A DNA stretch of 64,000 nt from Pseudoflavitalea rhizosphaerae (GTDB lineage: Bacteria; Bacteroidota; Bacteroidia; Chitinophagales; Chitinophagaceae): assembly GCF_003991355.1 (NCBI RefSeq), contig NZ_RCSU01000020.1, positions 1 to 64,000 of the forward strand, given 5' to 3'. A model generated the notes under the pieces. It saw only the letters and a list, made by a program, of their open reading frames with translations, was not told the origin of the DNA and did no database searches. Made by a program: the position numbers and the translations under genes. Below, in pieces: positions 45,871-56,683 of the stretch (its first letter is position 1; each line of letters starts with the position of its first letter).

Positions 45871-47391
45871 TCACTGCTTCCAGAACTCTACATCGTCCAT
45901 ACTGCACCAGGCCGCATTACCGGCAGTCTGTAATCCGATCGTGCACTGGCCGTTCGTTACATTGATGTTCTGGACCTTCACTTTCTTCCAGCCTGGACCT
46001 ACAGAGATATTCTGATTGATCTGGGCGCCGCCAAAATCTTTCGCGAACAGATAATTGCTCACCATCGCCACAGGACTCACTACCCATGCCTGGAAAGTAT
46101 ACAGCCCATTGCTCAGGCCAGTGATGGTTTGACTGGTGGCAACATTGTAAGCGCTGCTTTTCCAGTGTGTCAGACGAAATGAACCGTAATGCGGATTGGA
46201 TTCCGTGTAATTGGCGTCGGGATTACTGCCTGTGGTGGTCCAACCGGTTGGACTGGTTACGGCAGTAGTGTCCAGTTCGAAGCCGGGATTTTTCACGAAA
46301 GAAAATCCGTCCATCCCTACTGTGGGGGATTTGAGCGTAGCATGAAAGACACTCCTGTTGGGCGCTGAATGATCATAAGATTCAGGCTCCCAGTAATACA
46401 CGCCCAATCCATGATTGTCCGGAAGACTGTTCACATTACTGATCAAAGTGCTGATCATTGTTCTGGCCTGCTTTGGATCAGATTGAAAATAGCCGCACTC
46501 CGCAACTACCAGATCTTTATCGTATGTGTTCACCAGATCCTGCATATTGGCGAAGCTGCTGCTCATCACCGATGCATAATTGGAGGTAGGATAAACAGAC
46601 AATCCGATCACATCAAAACTGGCGCCATTGCTGATCAAACCATCGAGTATGAATTTACAGTTGGCGTTATTGGTGCTTTTGGAAAAATGGACAATCACTT
46701 TGATATTGGGATCGAAAGTCTTTACTGCATTGTATCCTGCCTTATACAATTCTGAAAAATTGTACATATTGGCGGGCAGCTTTCCCAGGGGCCAGATCAT
46801 ACCGGAATCCACTTCATTACCCACCTGCACAAACGCAGGCGTGACGCCGTTTGCAGCCAGTTGAGCAAGGCAATCCGTAGTATGATTGGCCAAAGCCGTC
46901 TTCATTTGCAAAAGCGTATAGCCTGCCCATGCTGCCGGCGGATATTGCTGTTTAGGGTCCGCCCAATAATCACTGTAATGAAAATCGATCATCAGGTTCA
47001 TGCCGGCATTCTTTGCACGCACGGCTTTGTTGATTACGTCTGCAATTCCATTATAATAATTCGGCGCAGCGGGGTTTACCCATACTCGCAGGCGAATAGC
47101 GTTGATATTCCTTTCTTTCAAAATGGAAAACAGGTCCTGCTGGTCAGTAGTATTGAAAAAAACGCGACCCTTGTTTTCCATTTCTGTGAGAAAGCCGATA
47201 TCCGCGCCGCGAAGCATGTTGTAAGAATTGATGGAGAGTGTTGTTGTGTTGGCCGATCCCGTGTTGTCAGTGCCGGGAGGCGCCTGGTCTTTCGCGGGTT
47301 TGCTACAGCCTGCAAGCAGCAGGGTTCCGGCAAATAGTATCCTGATACGGCGCAGAGCAGAACCCTGGCCGTTGATGGCAAGTACATGCAT
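45871..47391 (-). CDS. GH53 endo-beta-1,4-galactanase lipoprotein with C-terminal CBM-like domain
   Basis: 506 aa. Lipobox LLAGC with Cys29 gives a surface or periplasmic lipoprotein. The GH53 domain (about 50-350) shows RGADIGFLTEME, LRVWVNP, DFHYSDYWADP, acid/base Glu193 in VQVGNEVD and nucleophile Glu298 in VVAECGY. The C-terminal 150 residues (from NPGFELDTTA) form a beta-rich carbohydrate-binding-like domain, possibly for galactan. The enzyme cuts internal beta-1,4-galactan bonds. It is the last gene of the third SusCD locus. Confidence 0.92.
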   Translation of the reverse strand: MHVLAINGQGSALRRIRILFAGTLLLAGCSKPAKDQAPPGTDNTGSANTTTLSINSYNMLRGADIGFLTEMENKGRVFFNTTDQQDLFSILKERNINAIRLRVWVNPAAPNYYNGIADVINKAVRAKNAGMNLMIDFHYSDYWADPKQQYPPAAWAGYTLLQMKTALANHTTDCLAQLAANGVTPAFVQVGNEVDSGMIWPLGKLPANMYNFSELYKAGYNAVKTFDPNIKVIVHFSKSTNNANCKFILDGLISNGASFDVIGLSVYPTSNYASVMSSSFANMQDLVNTYDKDLVVAECGYFQSDPKQARTMISTLISNVNSLPDNHGLGVYYWEPESYDHSAPNRSVFHATLKSPTVGMDGFSFVKNPGFELDTTAVTSPTGWTTTGSNPDANYTESNPHYGSFRLTHWKSSAYNVATSQTITGLSNGLYTFQAWVVSPVAMVSNYLFAKDFGGAQINQNISVGPGWKKVKVQNINVTNGQCTIGLQTAGNAAWCSMDDVEFWKQ

Positions 47392-47423
47392 AATCGTTTA
47401 TTTTATGGATGAATGAAAATCAG

Positions 47424-49304
47424 TCACCATTGGTCCAGCGCCTTGAGGTCTGATCTTTTGATTGCGATGCCTTCTCCGGGTACCAGTATTACATTATAGG
47501 CAGTTTTCGTGTGAGCGGGAACGTTAATTTCAAATCCGATCAGGGTTGTACCGGGATTCACGGCATCATAGTTGTGAGGCGGATCGGTTCTCCAGGTTTG
47601 TAGTTTCACGCCAGGCAGCCCTGCCACACTGATGAAGAGTTTTTGTCCTTTGCTTTCAAGTTGCGCCTGGTGACCATCGATGGCAACCACTTTTGCTGGT
47701 GTGAGCATCGTCCAGCGGACCACGCAGTTACTATCTCCGCTCTCCAACTCATCACGCACTGTTACATATTGTTTATTGATGATGGCAATACCACGATGCG
47801 CATTTGCCAGGTCCTGCTTGTAAATGCTCCCGAGGTCAAGCACCGCGCGCGTATTCATTGAATCTTCTGAAAAGCTTACCAGTGGCGCATTTCCCTTTAC
47901 CAGTTGATGATGCCCATTTACAGTGAGTGTGCTATGCGAATAATTGGAATAACGGAATACATCCCAGCGTTGAGAGCCCTGGCTCATATCCCAGATGCTC
48001 AGCCCGGCGGATTCGAGAGAATTATATTGCTGCATACCGAGATCGCAAGACCACCTGGATGCACCGGCATCCATCACAAATGAGCCGGCATCCATATGCC
48101 CATGACTAACGGAAGGCGATCCTCCCTTGAAGCCCACAAAAATGCCCTGATCTTTTTTCCAGTTTGTGCGCATCATCACTACCTGGTTGTCGCCTTTTCC
48201 TGCCCAGGTTTTCTGTGCGGGTTCAGTGATCTTTTCTGTTGCGATGCCTTTGCCCCAGATCATGGCTGCAGGCAGCAACCTGTTTGTTCTTGCATTGAAC
48301 TTCGATTCCAGGAGATAAGTCTTTTCAACAAACAACAGGGTTGGGTCATTCAGTTTATCGGCAAACCAGAACATGGCCGGCTGCAGGCCTTCCAGGGAGC
48401 CGGCATCGGAATAATTGAATGGCGTTCCTTCCTGGCTGATCAGGTGCTGATAGAAAGATGCAGACTCCATAAAACCGGGCTGCTCATTCAGACCGAATGT
48501 TGTTCCGAATATTTTTTCGAGCGCACTGTTGAAAAACACATTGAAAGATGTTCCGTATCCCCAGTAGCTGTATCCTTCCTTATAATTGCCTGCAGGCGCA
48601 TATTCTTTCATTGGTTTCACAATGCTGGCCACAGCGCGCTGCAGCAATTCCATTGTCACCTGCGGCTGGTCCTCATAAACAGCCAGGGCGCCAAAACTGA
48701 TCCCTGCATTGCAGACCTGGTTCCAGTTATTGGTGCCGCGCAACCAGCCATTGTATTTTTTATCGAGCGAAGGATTGATGCCTTTCCCGATGATGGCTTT
48801 ACTGATTATATTTTTCGATTTTTCTGAAAGGTCATGATAGAGCCAGTCGTACCCGATGGCAACAGCCATCGTCATTTCGGCCACATCCAGGAAGTGGTCA
48901 GGGTTCCAGTTGTTGAAATTGCAAACGGCCAGCATTTCCTCTTCGCATCGATTGAAGTATTTCTTCTTGCCGGTAGTGCGCCAGGCATAGCCCAGGAAGA
49001 AGATCCTGCGGAGCCCTTCGCGCGAAACCTGCAATAACCGCCTGCCGATCATCGTCCGTTCAACGGGATGTTTTTTTACGATGGAATCGCATTCCTTCAA
49101 TATGGCATCATGTACATTTTTCCAAATTGCATTATTCCTGATCTCTGTTTTTATCCTTTCTTCTTCTCCTTTCAGCAATAGCAGTCGCGGGTGGCCCTGG
49201 ATCTTTGTGGAGTCGATCAGGGGAGACTGGCCCTGTGAAACTGCTGCTATCAGCAGGATACTGATAAAGAACAAGGTAGATTTGATTTGAACGGGGATCT
49301 GCAT
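47424..49304 (-). CDS. Heparinase II/III-like protein (putative polysaccharide lyase)
   Basis: 626 aa. Signal peptide to SQGQ, then an all-alpha toroid typical of the group (HPRLLLLKGEEERIKTEI, GTNNWNQVCNAGI) and the beta-sandwich heparinase II/III domain with VSHGHMDAGSFVMDAGASRW. Members break uronic-acid-containing polysaccharides by beta-elimination and leave an unsaturated uronate end. The precise PL family cannot be fixed by eye. The neighbouring GH88 would remove that unsaturated residue. Confidence 0.85.
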   Translation of the reverse strand: MQIPVQIKSTLFFISILLIAAVSQGQSPLIDSTKIQGHPRLLLLKGEEERIKTEIRNNAIWKNVHDAILKECDSIVKKHPVERTMIGRRLLQVSREGLRRIFFLGYAWRTTGKKKYFNRCEEEMLAVCNFNNWNPDHFLDVAEMTMAVAIGYDWLYHDLSEKSKNIISKAIIGKGINPSLDKKYNGWLRGTNNWNQVCNAGISFGALAVYEDQPQVTMELLQRAVASIVKPMKEYAPAGNYKEGYSYWGYGTSFNVFFNSALEKIFGTTFGLNEQPGFMESASFYQHLISQEGTPFNYSDAGSLEGLQPAMFWFADKLNDPTLLFVEKTYLLESKFNARTNRLLPAAMIWGKGIATEKITEPAQKTWAGKGDNQVVMMRTNWKKDQGIFVGFKGGSPSVSHGHMDAGSFVMDAGASRWSCDLGMQQYNSLESAGLSIWDMSQGSQRWDVFRYSNYSHSTLTVNGHHQLVKGNAPLVSFSEDSMNTRAVLDLGSIYKQDLANAHRGIAIINKQYVTVRDELESGDSNCVVRWTMLTPAKVVAIDGHQAQLESKGQKLFISVAGLPGVKLQTWRTDPPHNYDAVNPGTTLIGFEINVPAHTKTAYNVILVPGEGIAIKRSDLKALDQW

Positions 49305-49327
49305 GCGTTTCTTTTTACAACCTGAAA

Positions 49328-50584
49328 TTATCGAATCGAAGCGGTATTGTTTTTTCCTAAAATTTGCTGGTAACGGTTCAGCGCTTCCAGATAATAGTAA
49401 TCTGCATATACCAGGGGCACATCAATTTCAAATCCATGCGCGATGCTGCCCACACTGTGTTTCAGCAGAAAGCCCCCATTGGCGCCAGCCTCTGAACGGT
49501 AAACTTTTGAACTCAGTGAGTGCAGGATCCTTACACCGGCGTCTCTGTAGGCAGCGCCTTTTTTACCTGCCAGGTCACTTAGTTCCAGCAGGGCGGAAGC
49601 GGTGATAGCGGCTGCTGACACATCGCGGTAATTGGTAGGTGTCTGCGGTGCGCGCGAACGTACAGAAGGCGTATAGCCATTCTGGTTAGCATTGAAGTCC
49701 CAGTAACAGACTTTGTCGTTCGGCAGATTGGGGTGATTGATATAGAAATCGGCCATCTTCATGGCAGTTTTGAGATAGCGCGGATCTTTCGTTTCGCGAT
49801 AGCTCATCGTGAAACCATAGATACCCCATGCCTGGCCGCGGGCCCAGGTGGAATTATTGGCATATCCCTGCACTGTTTCACGGCTCAGTACTTTTCCGGT
49901 TTGGGCATCATAGCAGACAACATGGTAGCAGCTACCATCTGCGCGAACCTGGTTCCTCAGCACATTATCTGCATGTGTGATGGCTATCTTTTTGAATTTC
50001 GGGTCTCCTGTAACTTTTGAAGCGAAGAAAAGCAGTTCCAGGTTCATCATATTATCGATGATCACGGGATAATTGTACCTGTTCTTACCATCCCAGGAGC
50101 CAAACATATTCCAGGAACGGATAACGCCGGTCTTTTCGCTGAAGCGGGTGCTTAAACTGGCTGCAGCCTGCACCAGAAGCGGTTTGTAGACCTCGTTACC
50201 GGTGAGCCGGTAAGCGTTGCCGTAACTGCAATACATCATGAAACCAAGATCGTGGTGCTCCGTGAAGGATTTCAGGGACTCCAGTTTGTTTGTCCATTCG
50301 ATGGCTTGTTGTTTGATGGAATCATTTTTCGTTCCTTCATAGAGGTACCAGAGGCTGCCGGGAAAGAATCCGGAGGTCCACTCGTATTTGTTTGTCAGTT
50401 TCAATTTTCCATTTTCATCGATGGTGCGAGGGAACAGCGAATCATATTTATTGGCTTCTTCCAGCATCCCTTTGAGCTGAGACTGTGCAAAAGAAAAATT
50501 ATCCTGCAAAAACTGTTGTTCATCATTCCGGATAAAGGCTGAACCTATCAACAGGCCAATCACCACAAAAATTTGGTATTTCAT
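49328..50584 (-). CDS. GH88 unsaturated glucuronyl/galacturonyl hydrolase
   Basis: 418 aa. An (alpha/alpha)6 toroid with the GH88 key residues Asp112 in HHDLGF and Asp177 in IIDNMMN; EWTSGFFPGSLWYLYE and WARGQAWGIYGF are further hallmarks. It hydrates and removes the 4,5-unsaturated uronic acid from lyase products. A hydrophobic N-terminus (QIFVVIGLLIGSAF) suggests export to the periplasm. It lies 23 bases before the heparinase-like gene, so the two form a lyase/hydrolase pair. Confidence 0.92.
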   Translation of the reverse strand: MKYQIFVVIGLLIGSAFIRNDEQQFLQDNFSFAQSQLKGMLEEANKYDSLFPRTIDENGKLKLTNKYEWTSGFFPGSLWYLYEGTKNDSIKQQAIEWTNKLESLKSFTEHHDLGFMMYCSYGNAYRLTGNEVYKPLLVQAAASLSTRFSEKTGVIRSWNMFGSWDGKNRYNYPVIIDNMMNLELLFFASKVTGDPKFKKIAITHADNVLRNQVRADGSCYHVVCYDAQTGKVLSRETVQGYANNSTWARGQAWGIYGFTMSYRETKDPRYLKTAMKMADFYINHPNLPNDKVCYWDFNANQNGYTPSVRSRAPQTPTNYRDVSAAAITASALLELSDLAGKKGAAYRDAGVRILHSLSSKVYRSEAGANGGFLLKHSVGSIAHGFEIDVPLVYADYYYLEALNRYQQILGKNNTASIR

Positions 50585-50608
50585 TGTTACGGTTTTATCA
50601 CTTTCACT

Positions 50609-51562
50609 TTATTGTACAGACAGATCAATACTATGCGGGGTGACGTTTGTTTCCTCAATGCTGACACGACCACCTACGAAGGTTGCTTTGTAGTTACCGG
50701 GTGTGTTGTAGAATGTATAGAAATCCAGGTCGGCCATGTTCTGGCCTCCGTTCTTGATCACCAAACCTGCATCGGGCGTCACTTTGCGGAGATTGATGGG
50801 GCCGATGAAAAGCCATGCCTCGGCGGGGGCGCCTGCAGCCCCCACTGAGGTTGCCCCGGTGATTGCCATACTGGTTGTGCTGACGGACCAATTGAAATTG
50901 TTTTGCAGCGTGTAAGCGGCAAATCCCGGACTGAAAGTATTGACCCCATAATTTGTGTACGGACTTGTGGATGTGTTCATGTTAGCGATGGTGTAGTTGG
51001 TGCCATCGGACAAATTATTCCTTACTTTAAAATTGCTGATGGTCCATTTTGGCTGGATACTTCCCGCTTCCGCAATGTATTTGAATGCTATATATACCGG
51101 CTTGCCTGTTTCTGCAAAATCGGACAGGTCTACATCCCCGGAAGAAAGGGTAGTGCCACTGGTGGCCAGCGTGGCGCGTGAAGTGATGTCCTCCCAGCCC
51201 GCGGCTACAATATTTGCTTTGGTACTGGTGGTATCGCCACGAACCACTCCTTTGAAATCGGAAGTGACCATCAGCAGCAGTGTATTGGTTTGCACGCCAT
51301 TGGCTCTTGCTGTGCTGAAATTCAAAATGGGGAGTCCTTCCGCCTGCACACGGTCCCTGTATTCAAATCTTTTACCAGGCTCGCCGGAATAGAAGGTGAT
51401 GATGTCCGGATTGCCTGCAAAACTGAATCTTGCAGTATCGCCTGCATTGAATGAAGTGCTTTCGGCTGTTACCGTAAAATCAGAGGAGCCATTGCTGAAC
51501 TTTTTGGTGCAGGCGCTGAGCCCCGCCAGTAACAAGAATAATGAACAACTATATTTCAACAT
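50609..51562 (-). CDS. DUF5017-like surface lipoprotein
   Basis: About 317 aa from MLKYSCSL. Signal peptide with lipobox LSAC, then beta-rich domains. It resembles DUF5017-type lipoproteins that sit after SusD in Bacteroidota loci (FTVTAESTSFNAGDTARFSF then FYSGEPGKRFEYRDR). Such proteins are thought to be surface glycan-binding proteins. The frame is open to 51586, one base from the SusD stop, but the inner ATG gives the better signal peptide. Sugar-binding function is inferred from position. Confidence 0.8.
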   Translation of the reverse strand: MLKYSCSLFLLLAGLSACTKKFSNGSSDFTVTAESTSFNAGDTARFSFAGNPDIITFYSGEPGKRFEYRDRVQAEGLPILNFSTARANGVQTNTLLLMVTSDFKGVVRGDTTSTKANIVAAGWEDITSRATLATSGTTLSSGDVDLSDFAETGKPVYIAFKYIAEAGSIQPKWTISNFKVRNNLSDGTNYTIANMNTSTSPYTNYGVNTFSPGFAAYTLQNNFNWSVSTTSMAITGATSVGAAGAPAEAWLFIGPINLRKVTPDAGLVIKNGGQNMADLDFYTFYNTPGNYKATFVGGRVSIEETNVTPHSIDLSVQ

Positions 51563-51586
51563 ACAATCATTATTAGGTTTGAACAA

Positions 51587-53206
51587 TTACCAGCCCTGGT
51601 TCTGGCGGATGGCCTTATTGATATTGAGCTCCAGTGCAGGAATGGGTAAGATGGTATAACGCGGAGAAGACCCTGCTGTATTGTACCCGAGCGTCCACCT
51701 GTTCTTGTTGGTAACGCTGGCATTGGAGGCCTGGATCTCGGTCACCATGGCGTCCATCACTTGTTTGAATATTCCCCAGCGAATGAGGTCGGGCCTGCGC
51801 AATCCTTCAAAACAAAGCTCGCGTGCGCGTTCGTCCTGGATTTGTTGTTTGAAATCCGCGTAGGAGAGTCCCGAAGGCAGATCGGCATTGGCATCTGGCT
51901 GATCTAACGGGAGGCCATAGCCGCGTCTTCTCACTTCGTTGATGGCATCGTAAGCAGCCTGTGTAGGCCCGGCATTCACTTCGTTCTCTGCCTCTGCCAG
52001 CATCAGCAGCACATCGCTGTAGCGAAGGATAGGGAAATTGGTGCCGGTCCTGTATTGCTGTTTGGGAGGAAGTTCGGTATACCTCCTCCATTTGCCGCAT
52101 TCGCGTCCAATGATATTATTGGCTGCATAATACACGCGGACGGCTGAGGTGGCATTGCTGGTGAAGCTAAATGGCGCAATGGACCAATCGCGGCGCTGAT
52201 CGCCGGTTTGGTAGAGATTATAGAGTTTGATGGTAGTTCTGATATTGCCGGACCCAAAACCTGTATCGAGATTCTGGCAACCCATCTGGTAAGTGCCCAG
52301 TCTGCCACCTTCGTTGTAAGAGGTATTCAGATCATTCATGTTGAAGTCCGCTTCCCACATACTTTCCTTCACATCGTAAATATCTCTTGATTGATTAACG
52401 AACACCTGGCTGTAAGCGGAATTGGTGAGCAGGGGATCGAAAACAGTATTCAACTGGTGTTCGCCGCTTTGCTGTACTTTCTGGGCCCAGCTCAATGCTT
52501 CCGCGTATTTTGATTGATCATTTAGGGGGTTACCTGCCATGTACAAGCAAACACGGGCCAGCATTCCCTGAACGGATGTTTGCGAGATATGACTTGCATT
52601 TCCGATCACAGAAGCTTTGCTCACTTTGGTTTCGGCCTCCTTCATGTCTGCCAGCACCTGTGCATACACGGTAGCCGCATCGTCCCTGGGAATATTCACG
52701 GAATTGATACTGGCGGTTGGTTCGAGTTTCAAAGGCACACCGCCATAATTGCTTACCAGGAGAAAATGATAGAACCCGCGCAGGAAAAGGGCTTCTCCGA
52801 GGATCGCCTGCCTTCTGGTTTCATCCATAACGGGTTTATTGATATTACTGATCAGCAGGTTGGCGCGTTCGATCCCAATATAACATTGCTCCCACAATCC
52901 ACTTACAAACGGGTTGGTATAATCGAACTGGTAGAACATCGGCGCCGAAAATGAGTTGGAGGTATTCGGGTAGAAGGATTCATCTGAACAGCTCCCGAAC
53001 TGGAACCAGAGCGAGCTGCCATAGAGGTAATCACTTCCCAGCGGATCATACACGCCTGTGAGCGCATAGTTCAGGTCCTGCTCACTGTTGTAATAATTAT
53101 CCGGTTGTACAAAGTCGGTGGGTTGTCTGTCCAGAATCTTATTACAGCCCGTGGCAAAGAACAGAGCGGTTAACAAGAACAACAAGATCGGTTTCATATA
53201 TAACAA
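51587..53206 (-). CDS. SusD/RagB-family outer-membrane lipoprotein (set 3)
   Basis: 539 aa; start probably residue 4 (53197). Lipobox ATGC, then NKILDRQPTDFVQPDNYYNS, the standard SusD start, EALFLRGFYHFLLVSNYGGV as hallmark, and a C-terminal RARELCFEGLRRPDLIRWGI. It partners the SusC gene 15 bases upstream and would bind the galactan or uronate glycan at the cell surface. Confidence 0.94.
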   Translation of the reverse strand: MLYMKPILLFLLTALFFATGCNKILDRQPTDFVQPDNYYNSEQDLNYALTGVYDPLGSDYLYGSSLWFQFGSCSDESFYPNTSNSFSAPMFYQFDYTNPFVSGLWEQCYIGIERANLLISNINKPVMDETRRQAILGEALFLRGFYHFLLVSNYGGVPLKLEPTASINSVNIPRDDAATVYAQVLADMKEAETKVSKASVIGNASHISQTSVQGMLARVCLYMAGNPLNDQSKYAEALSWAQKVQQSGEHQLNTVFDPLLTNSAYSQVFVNQSRDIYDVKESMWEADFNMNDLNTSYNEGGRLGTYQMGCQNLDTGFGSGNIRTTIKLYNLYQTGDQRRDWSIAPFSFTSNATSAVRVYYAANNIIGRECGKWRRYTELPPKQQYRTGTNFPILRYSDVLLMLAEAENEVNAGPTQAAYDAINEVRRRGYGLPLDQPDANADLPSGLSYADFKQQIQDERARELCFEGLRRPDLIRWGIFKQVMDAMVTEIQASNASVTNKNRWTLGYNTAGSSPRYTILPIPALELNINKAIRQNQGW

Positions 53207-53221
53207 GTTTATCGTTGCGAA

Positions 53222-56200
53222 TTAGAATGTCACATTCAATCCAAAGGTGATGGTCCTTGGGCGGGGATAAGCTGAGTAATCCACACCTGGTGTAAGTACA
53301 GAATTGAAGATGCTCACTTCCGGATCAACACCTGAGTAATTAGTCCAGGTGAGCAGGTTCTGCGCTGCTGCATAGAGCCTGGCAGATCTTATTTTCAGGA
53401 AGCGCAGAGCCTTTGGCGAAAAGTTATAGCCGATCTGAACGGTCTTCAACCTGAGATAGGAACCATCTTCGATCACGCGCGAGTTAGTACCAGTGGGCGT
53501 TGTAGGGCCATAACCACCTGCTCCGCCACGTGGAATTTGAGAACCTGTATTGGTGGGGCTCCAGCGGTCAGCAAAGCTTTCAAACTGGTTCAGGTGTGAG
53601 CGGCCCAGGATATTCCCTTCAAAGATGTAGCGGTTGGCATTGATGATATCGTTGCCATAAGACCATTGGAAGAAAACATTCAGATCGAAATTCTTATAGG
53701 TGAATTCATTGGTGAAACCTCCGGTATGAATAGGCAGGCCTCTTCCAATAACGGCGTAATCGTTCGCATCAACAACCTTATCGCCATTGATATCCCTGAA
53801 TTTGATATCGCCTGGTTGAATATTTGCGCGGGTATTGCCGTTGGTAGTGATATGATCTTTCAATAAATAGTTTCCGGTGTTGGATACATCAAAATCTTCA
53901 TACTGGTAAACACCATCCCAGATGAATCCGTACATCATTCCCAACTGGTTGCCTACTTTGGAAATAAAGGCGGGGATGGTCCTGAAATATTGATCGAAAG
54001 GCGCACCGGAGAGGATCGATTCCTGGTTCTCTGTAAGTGCTAACAGCTTGTTCTGGTTGAACGTGATATTGAAACTTGATTTCCATTTGAAATCCCGGTT
54101 ATCGATATTGGTGGTTCCCAGGGTAAGTTCGAGGCCCTGGTTTTGAACGCTGCCGATATTCCTGTATGCCTGTGCATATCCGAGCGAAAGCGGGATGTTG
54201 GCATAGAGCAGCAGGTCTTTTGTTTTCTTTCGATAAATGTCCGCTGTGAAATTGATCCTGTCGTTAAGAAAGCCGAGGTCCAGACCGATATTGAGTTGCT
54301 CCGTTGTTTCCCAGGTAAGGTTTTCGTTTCCGAAATTGGAAGGAATTGCGCCCTGGATGGTTGTATTATTGAAGGTATAACCCTGCGGGTTAAGCGCCAG
54401 TTTGATGGCGGAAAGATAGGTGAAATCGCCTACGCGGTTATTGCCGGTAAGGCCGTAACTCACGCGTAGCTTACCTTCCGAGAGGATATCCTCAAATTTT
54501 TTCATAAATTTCTCTTCGCTGAATTTCCAGGCTGCTGCACCGGAAGGGAAATAACCCCAGCGATTGTGTTTGGCAAATTTCGAAGAACCATCTGCGCGCC
54601 AGGATAAAGTGAGCAGGTACCTGTTCCCATATTTATAGTCTGCTCTTCCCAGGAAAGACATCAATCCCCAGCTGGAGCTGGTGGATCGCACTACCTGTGG
54701 CGTACCCTCATCCAGTCCGCTGATGCCCAGTTGTGCATTGGGCAGGTTGGTAGCAGAAGAACCATGACTGGAAGACTTGTTTACAGACTCCGACATACCT
54801 GCCAGTACGGTGAAATTGTGTTTGCGATTGAAAGTCTTGTTCCAGGTCAGGGTATTTTCATTGATCCAGGTGGAAGAGTTGTAATACATCACGCTTCCGT
54901 TCACTCCGTTCTGTGATCCCAGCAATGATCGCTTGTTGCCATAGACCGTGTTGGTATCATTGAACTGGTTGTTCTGTGTAATGGTGCTGTTGATACCTCC
55001 TGTAATTTTAAGTTTGAGGTTTTTCAGGATCGCATATTCCAGGTGGGCATTGATAATGGTATTACGCCTGAGGTTTTCGCGCAACATATGTTGCTGGTTG
55101 ATCACCGGGTTCATGCGCAGATCGATGGTGGGATCGATGAACTGATCGAAGAGCTGGTCCGTTAATCCGGTTGTGCCATCCAGGGAGAAATTCCTGTACC
55201 CGTACACGCTGAACAAAGAGTATGCGGTAGAACTGCTGCTATTGGGTGTGGAAGGCGAAGCGCCATTCTGTTTGTTATAGGCGTAATTTACATATACCCC
55301 ACCTTTCAGTTTTGGATTGAAGGTCTGGTTGAGCGACATAGTGCCCTGGTAGCGCCTGTAACCTGAGTTCACCATCACTCCTTCCTGTTGCAGGAGGTTG
55401 CCAGACACATAATATTTAGTGGTGTTGTTACCGCCACTGATAGAAATGGAATTGTTGCTCATGGGAGCTGTTCGGTACAATTGCTCCTGCCAGTCGATCT
55501 CCGGAATGCTCCGGTAATAGTCGAGCGATTTACCATCAGATAGATAAATATTCTGTGCATCGGAAGGGATCCTTTCCAGTTGATATTCTACAAACTGAGA
55601 GGGACTCAAAAGTTTCATCCGGTTATAATCCTTCTGTAAACCGAAAGAACTGTTCAGTGTAACTACCGGTGGGCCGGCCTTTCCTTTTTTGGTGGAGATG
55701 ATGATCACACCGTTGGCGGCGCGGGAGCCGTAGATGGCAGTAGCGGAAGCATCTTTCAATATTTCAATGGATTCAATGTCCTGCGGATTGATAAAATTGT
55801 TATCGGGACTTTCCATGGGAAAACCATCGATCACATATAGTGGCGAGTTGTCCTGTGTAACGGAGTTGGCGCCGCGGATGGTGATGTTCACGGCTGAGCC
55901 GGGCTGCCCGTCAACCGAAGAAACATTCACCCCGGCAATACGGCCGGCCAGCGCTTCATCAAAGGACCGCACCGGCGCTTTCTGCATGTCTTCCACCGGC
56001 GCTTTGGAAACGGAACCGGTAACATCCCGTTTTCGAACTGTGCCATAGCCAATCACGATCACATCGTCCAGCTTGCTGACCTTATTATTAAGCACAATGA
56101 AATATTCATTCTTGTCGCCCACCACCTGTGAAACAGGATCGAAGTTCACACTGGTGAACTGAAGGGTATCGCCCACGCGGGCCTGGATAATGAATACACC

Positions 56201-56431
56201 CCCGGAATCAGTATTGGTAGCAGCAGTCTTTCCTTTGACGGAAACTGTTACTGCTGGAACGGGTTTACCTTCAGCGTCTTTGACTATACCCGAAACTTTC
56301 TTCTGGGCAAGAGCAGGAATGGAAAAAGAGAAAAGTAGAATGAAGATTAACTGAAGCTTCCGTCCGCCTGAATGGCGGCGATGGCTTTGAGCTTTCAATG
56401 ACATAAGCAATACATTAATATGGTTACGCAA
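53222..56431 (-). CDS. SusC/RagA TonB-dependent transporter (set 3)
   Basis: 1069 aa. Signal peptide ending at ALAQ, CarboxypepD_reg-like domain (about 44-115, VSGIVKDAEGKPVPAVTVSV), TonB-box-like region LDDVIVIGYGTVRKRDVTGS, plug with IEILKDASATAIYGSRAANG, then barrel. No STN domain. It transports oligosaccharides produced at the surface. It is divergent from the hybrid two-component gene across 252 bases, which likely controls it. Confidence 0.95.
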   Translation of the reverse strand: MRNHINVLLMSLKAQSHRRHSGGRKLQLIFILLFSFSIPALAQKKVSGIVKDAEGKPVPAVTVSVKGKTAATNTDSGGVFIIQARVGDTLQFTSVNFDPVSQVVGDKNEYFIVLNNKVSKLDDVIVIGYGTVRKRDVTGSVSKAPVEDMQKAPVRSFDEALAGRIAGVNVSSVDGQPGSAVNITIRGANSVTQDNSPLYVIDGFPMESPDNNFINPQDIESIEILKDASATAIYGSRAANGVIIISTKKGKAGPPVVTLNSSFGLQKDYNRMKLLSPSQFVEYQLERIPSDAQNIYLSDGKSLDYYRSIPEIDWQEQLYRTAPMSNNSISISGGNNTTKYYVSGNLLQQEGVMVNSGYRRYQGTMSLNQTFNPKLKGGVYVNYAYNKQNGASPSTPNSSSSTAYSLFSVYGYRNFSLDGTTGLTDQLFDQFIDPTIDLRMNPVINQQHMLRENLRRNTIINAHLEYAILKNLKLKITGGINSTITQNNQFNDTNTVYGNKRSLLGSQNGVNGSVMYYNSSTWINENTLTWNKTFNRKHNFTVLAGMSESVNKSSSHGSSATNLPNAQLGISGLDEGTPQVVRSTSSSWGLMSFLGRADYKYGNRYLLTLSWRADGSSKFAKHNRWGYFPSGAAAWKFSEEKFMKKFEDILSEGKLRVSYGLTGNNRVGDFTYLSAIKLALNPQGYTFNNTTIQGAIPSNFGNENLTWETTEQLNIGLDLGFLNDRINFTADIYRKKTKDLLLYANIPLSLGYAQAYRNIGSVQNQGLELTLGTTNIDNRDFKWKSSFNITFNQNKLLALTENQESILSGAPFDQYFRTIPAFISKVGNQLGMMYGFIWDGVYQYEDFDVSNTGNYLLKDHITTNGNTRANIQPGDIKFRDINGDKVVDANDYAVIGRGLPIHTGGFTNEFTYKNFDLNVFFQWSYGNDIINANRYIFEGNILGRSHLNQFESFADRWSPTNTGSQIPRGGAGGYGPTTPTGTNSRVIEDGSYLRLKTVQIGYNFSPKALRFLKIRSARLYAAAQNLLTWTNYSGVDPEVSIFNSVLTPGVDYSAYPRPRTITFGLNVTF

Positions 56432-56683
56432 TCCCAGACGAATTTGGTGAATAATTAAAGGAGCATGGGGTGAAAAATTCGGCTTTATAGGGTCAATTTT
56501 TAAAAAATGGCGGTTAACAACTGCTTAAATCGGGTTTGTTCTTAATGTAAATGATGTGCTGATCGATTTCAAACGATGTTCCAAAGTATATTCCTTCCTC
56601 CTTCGTTTTAAAAAATAACCTAAATTGAACTCTTCAGATTGCCAGTCAATAATATCTCCATGCCTGTTTTTTAATGAATACCC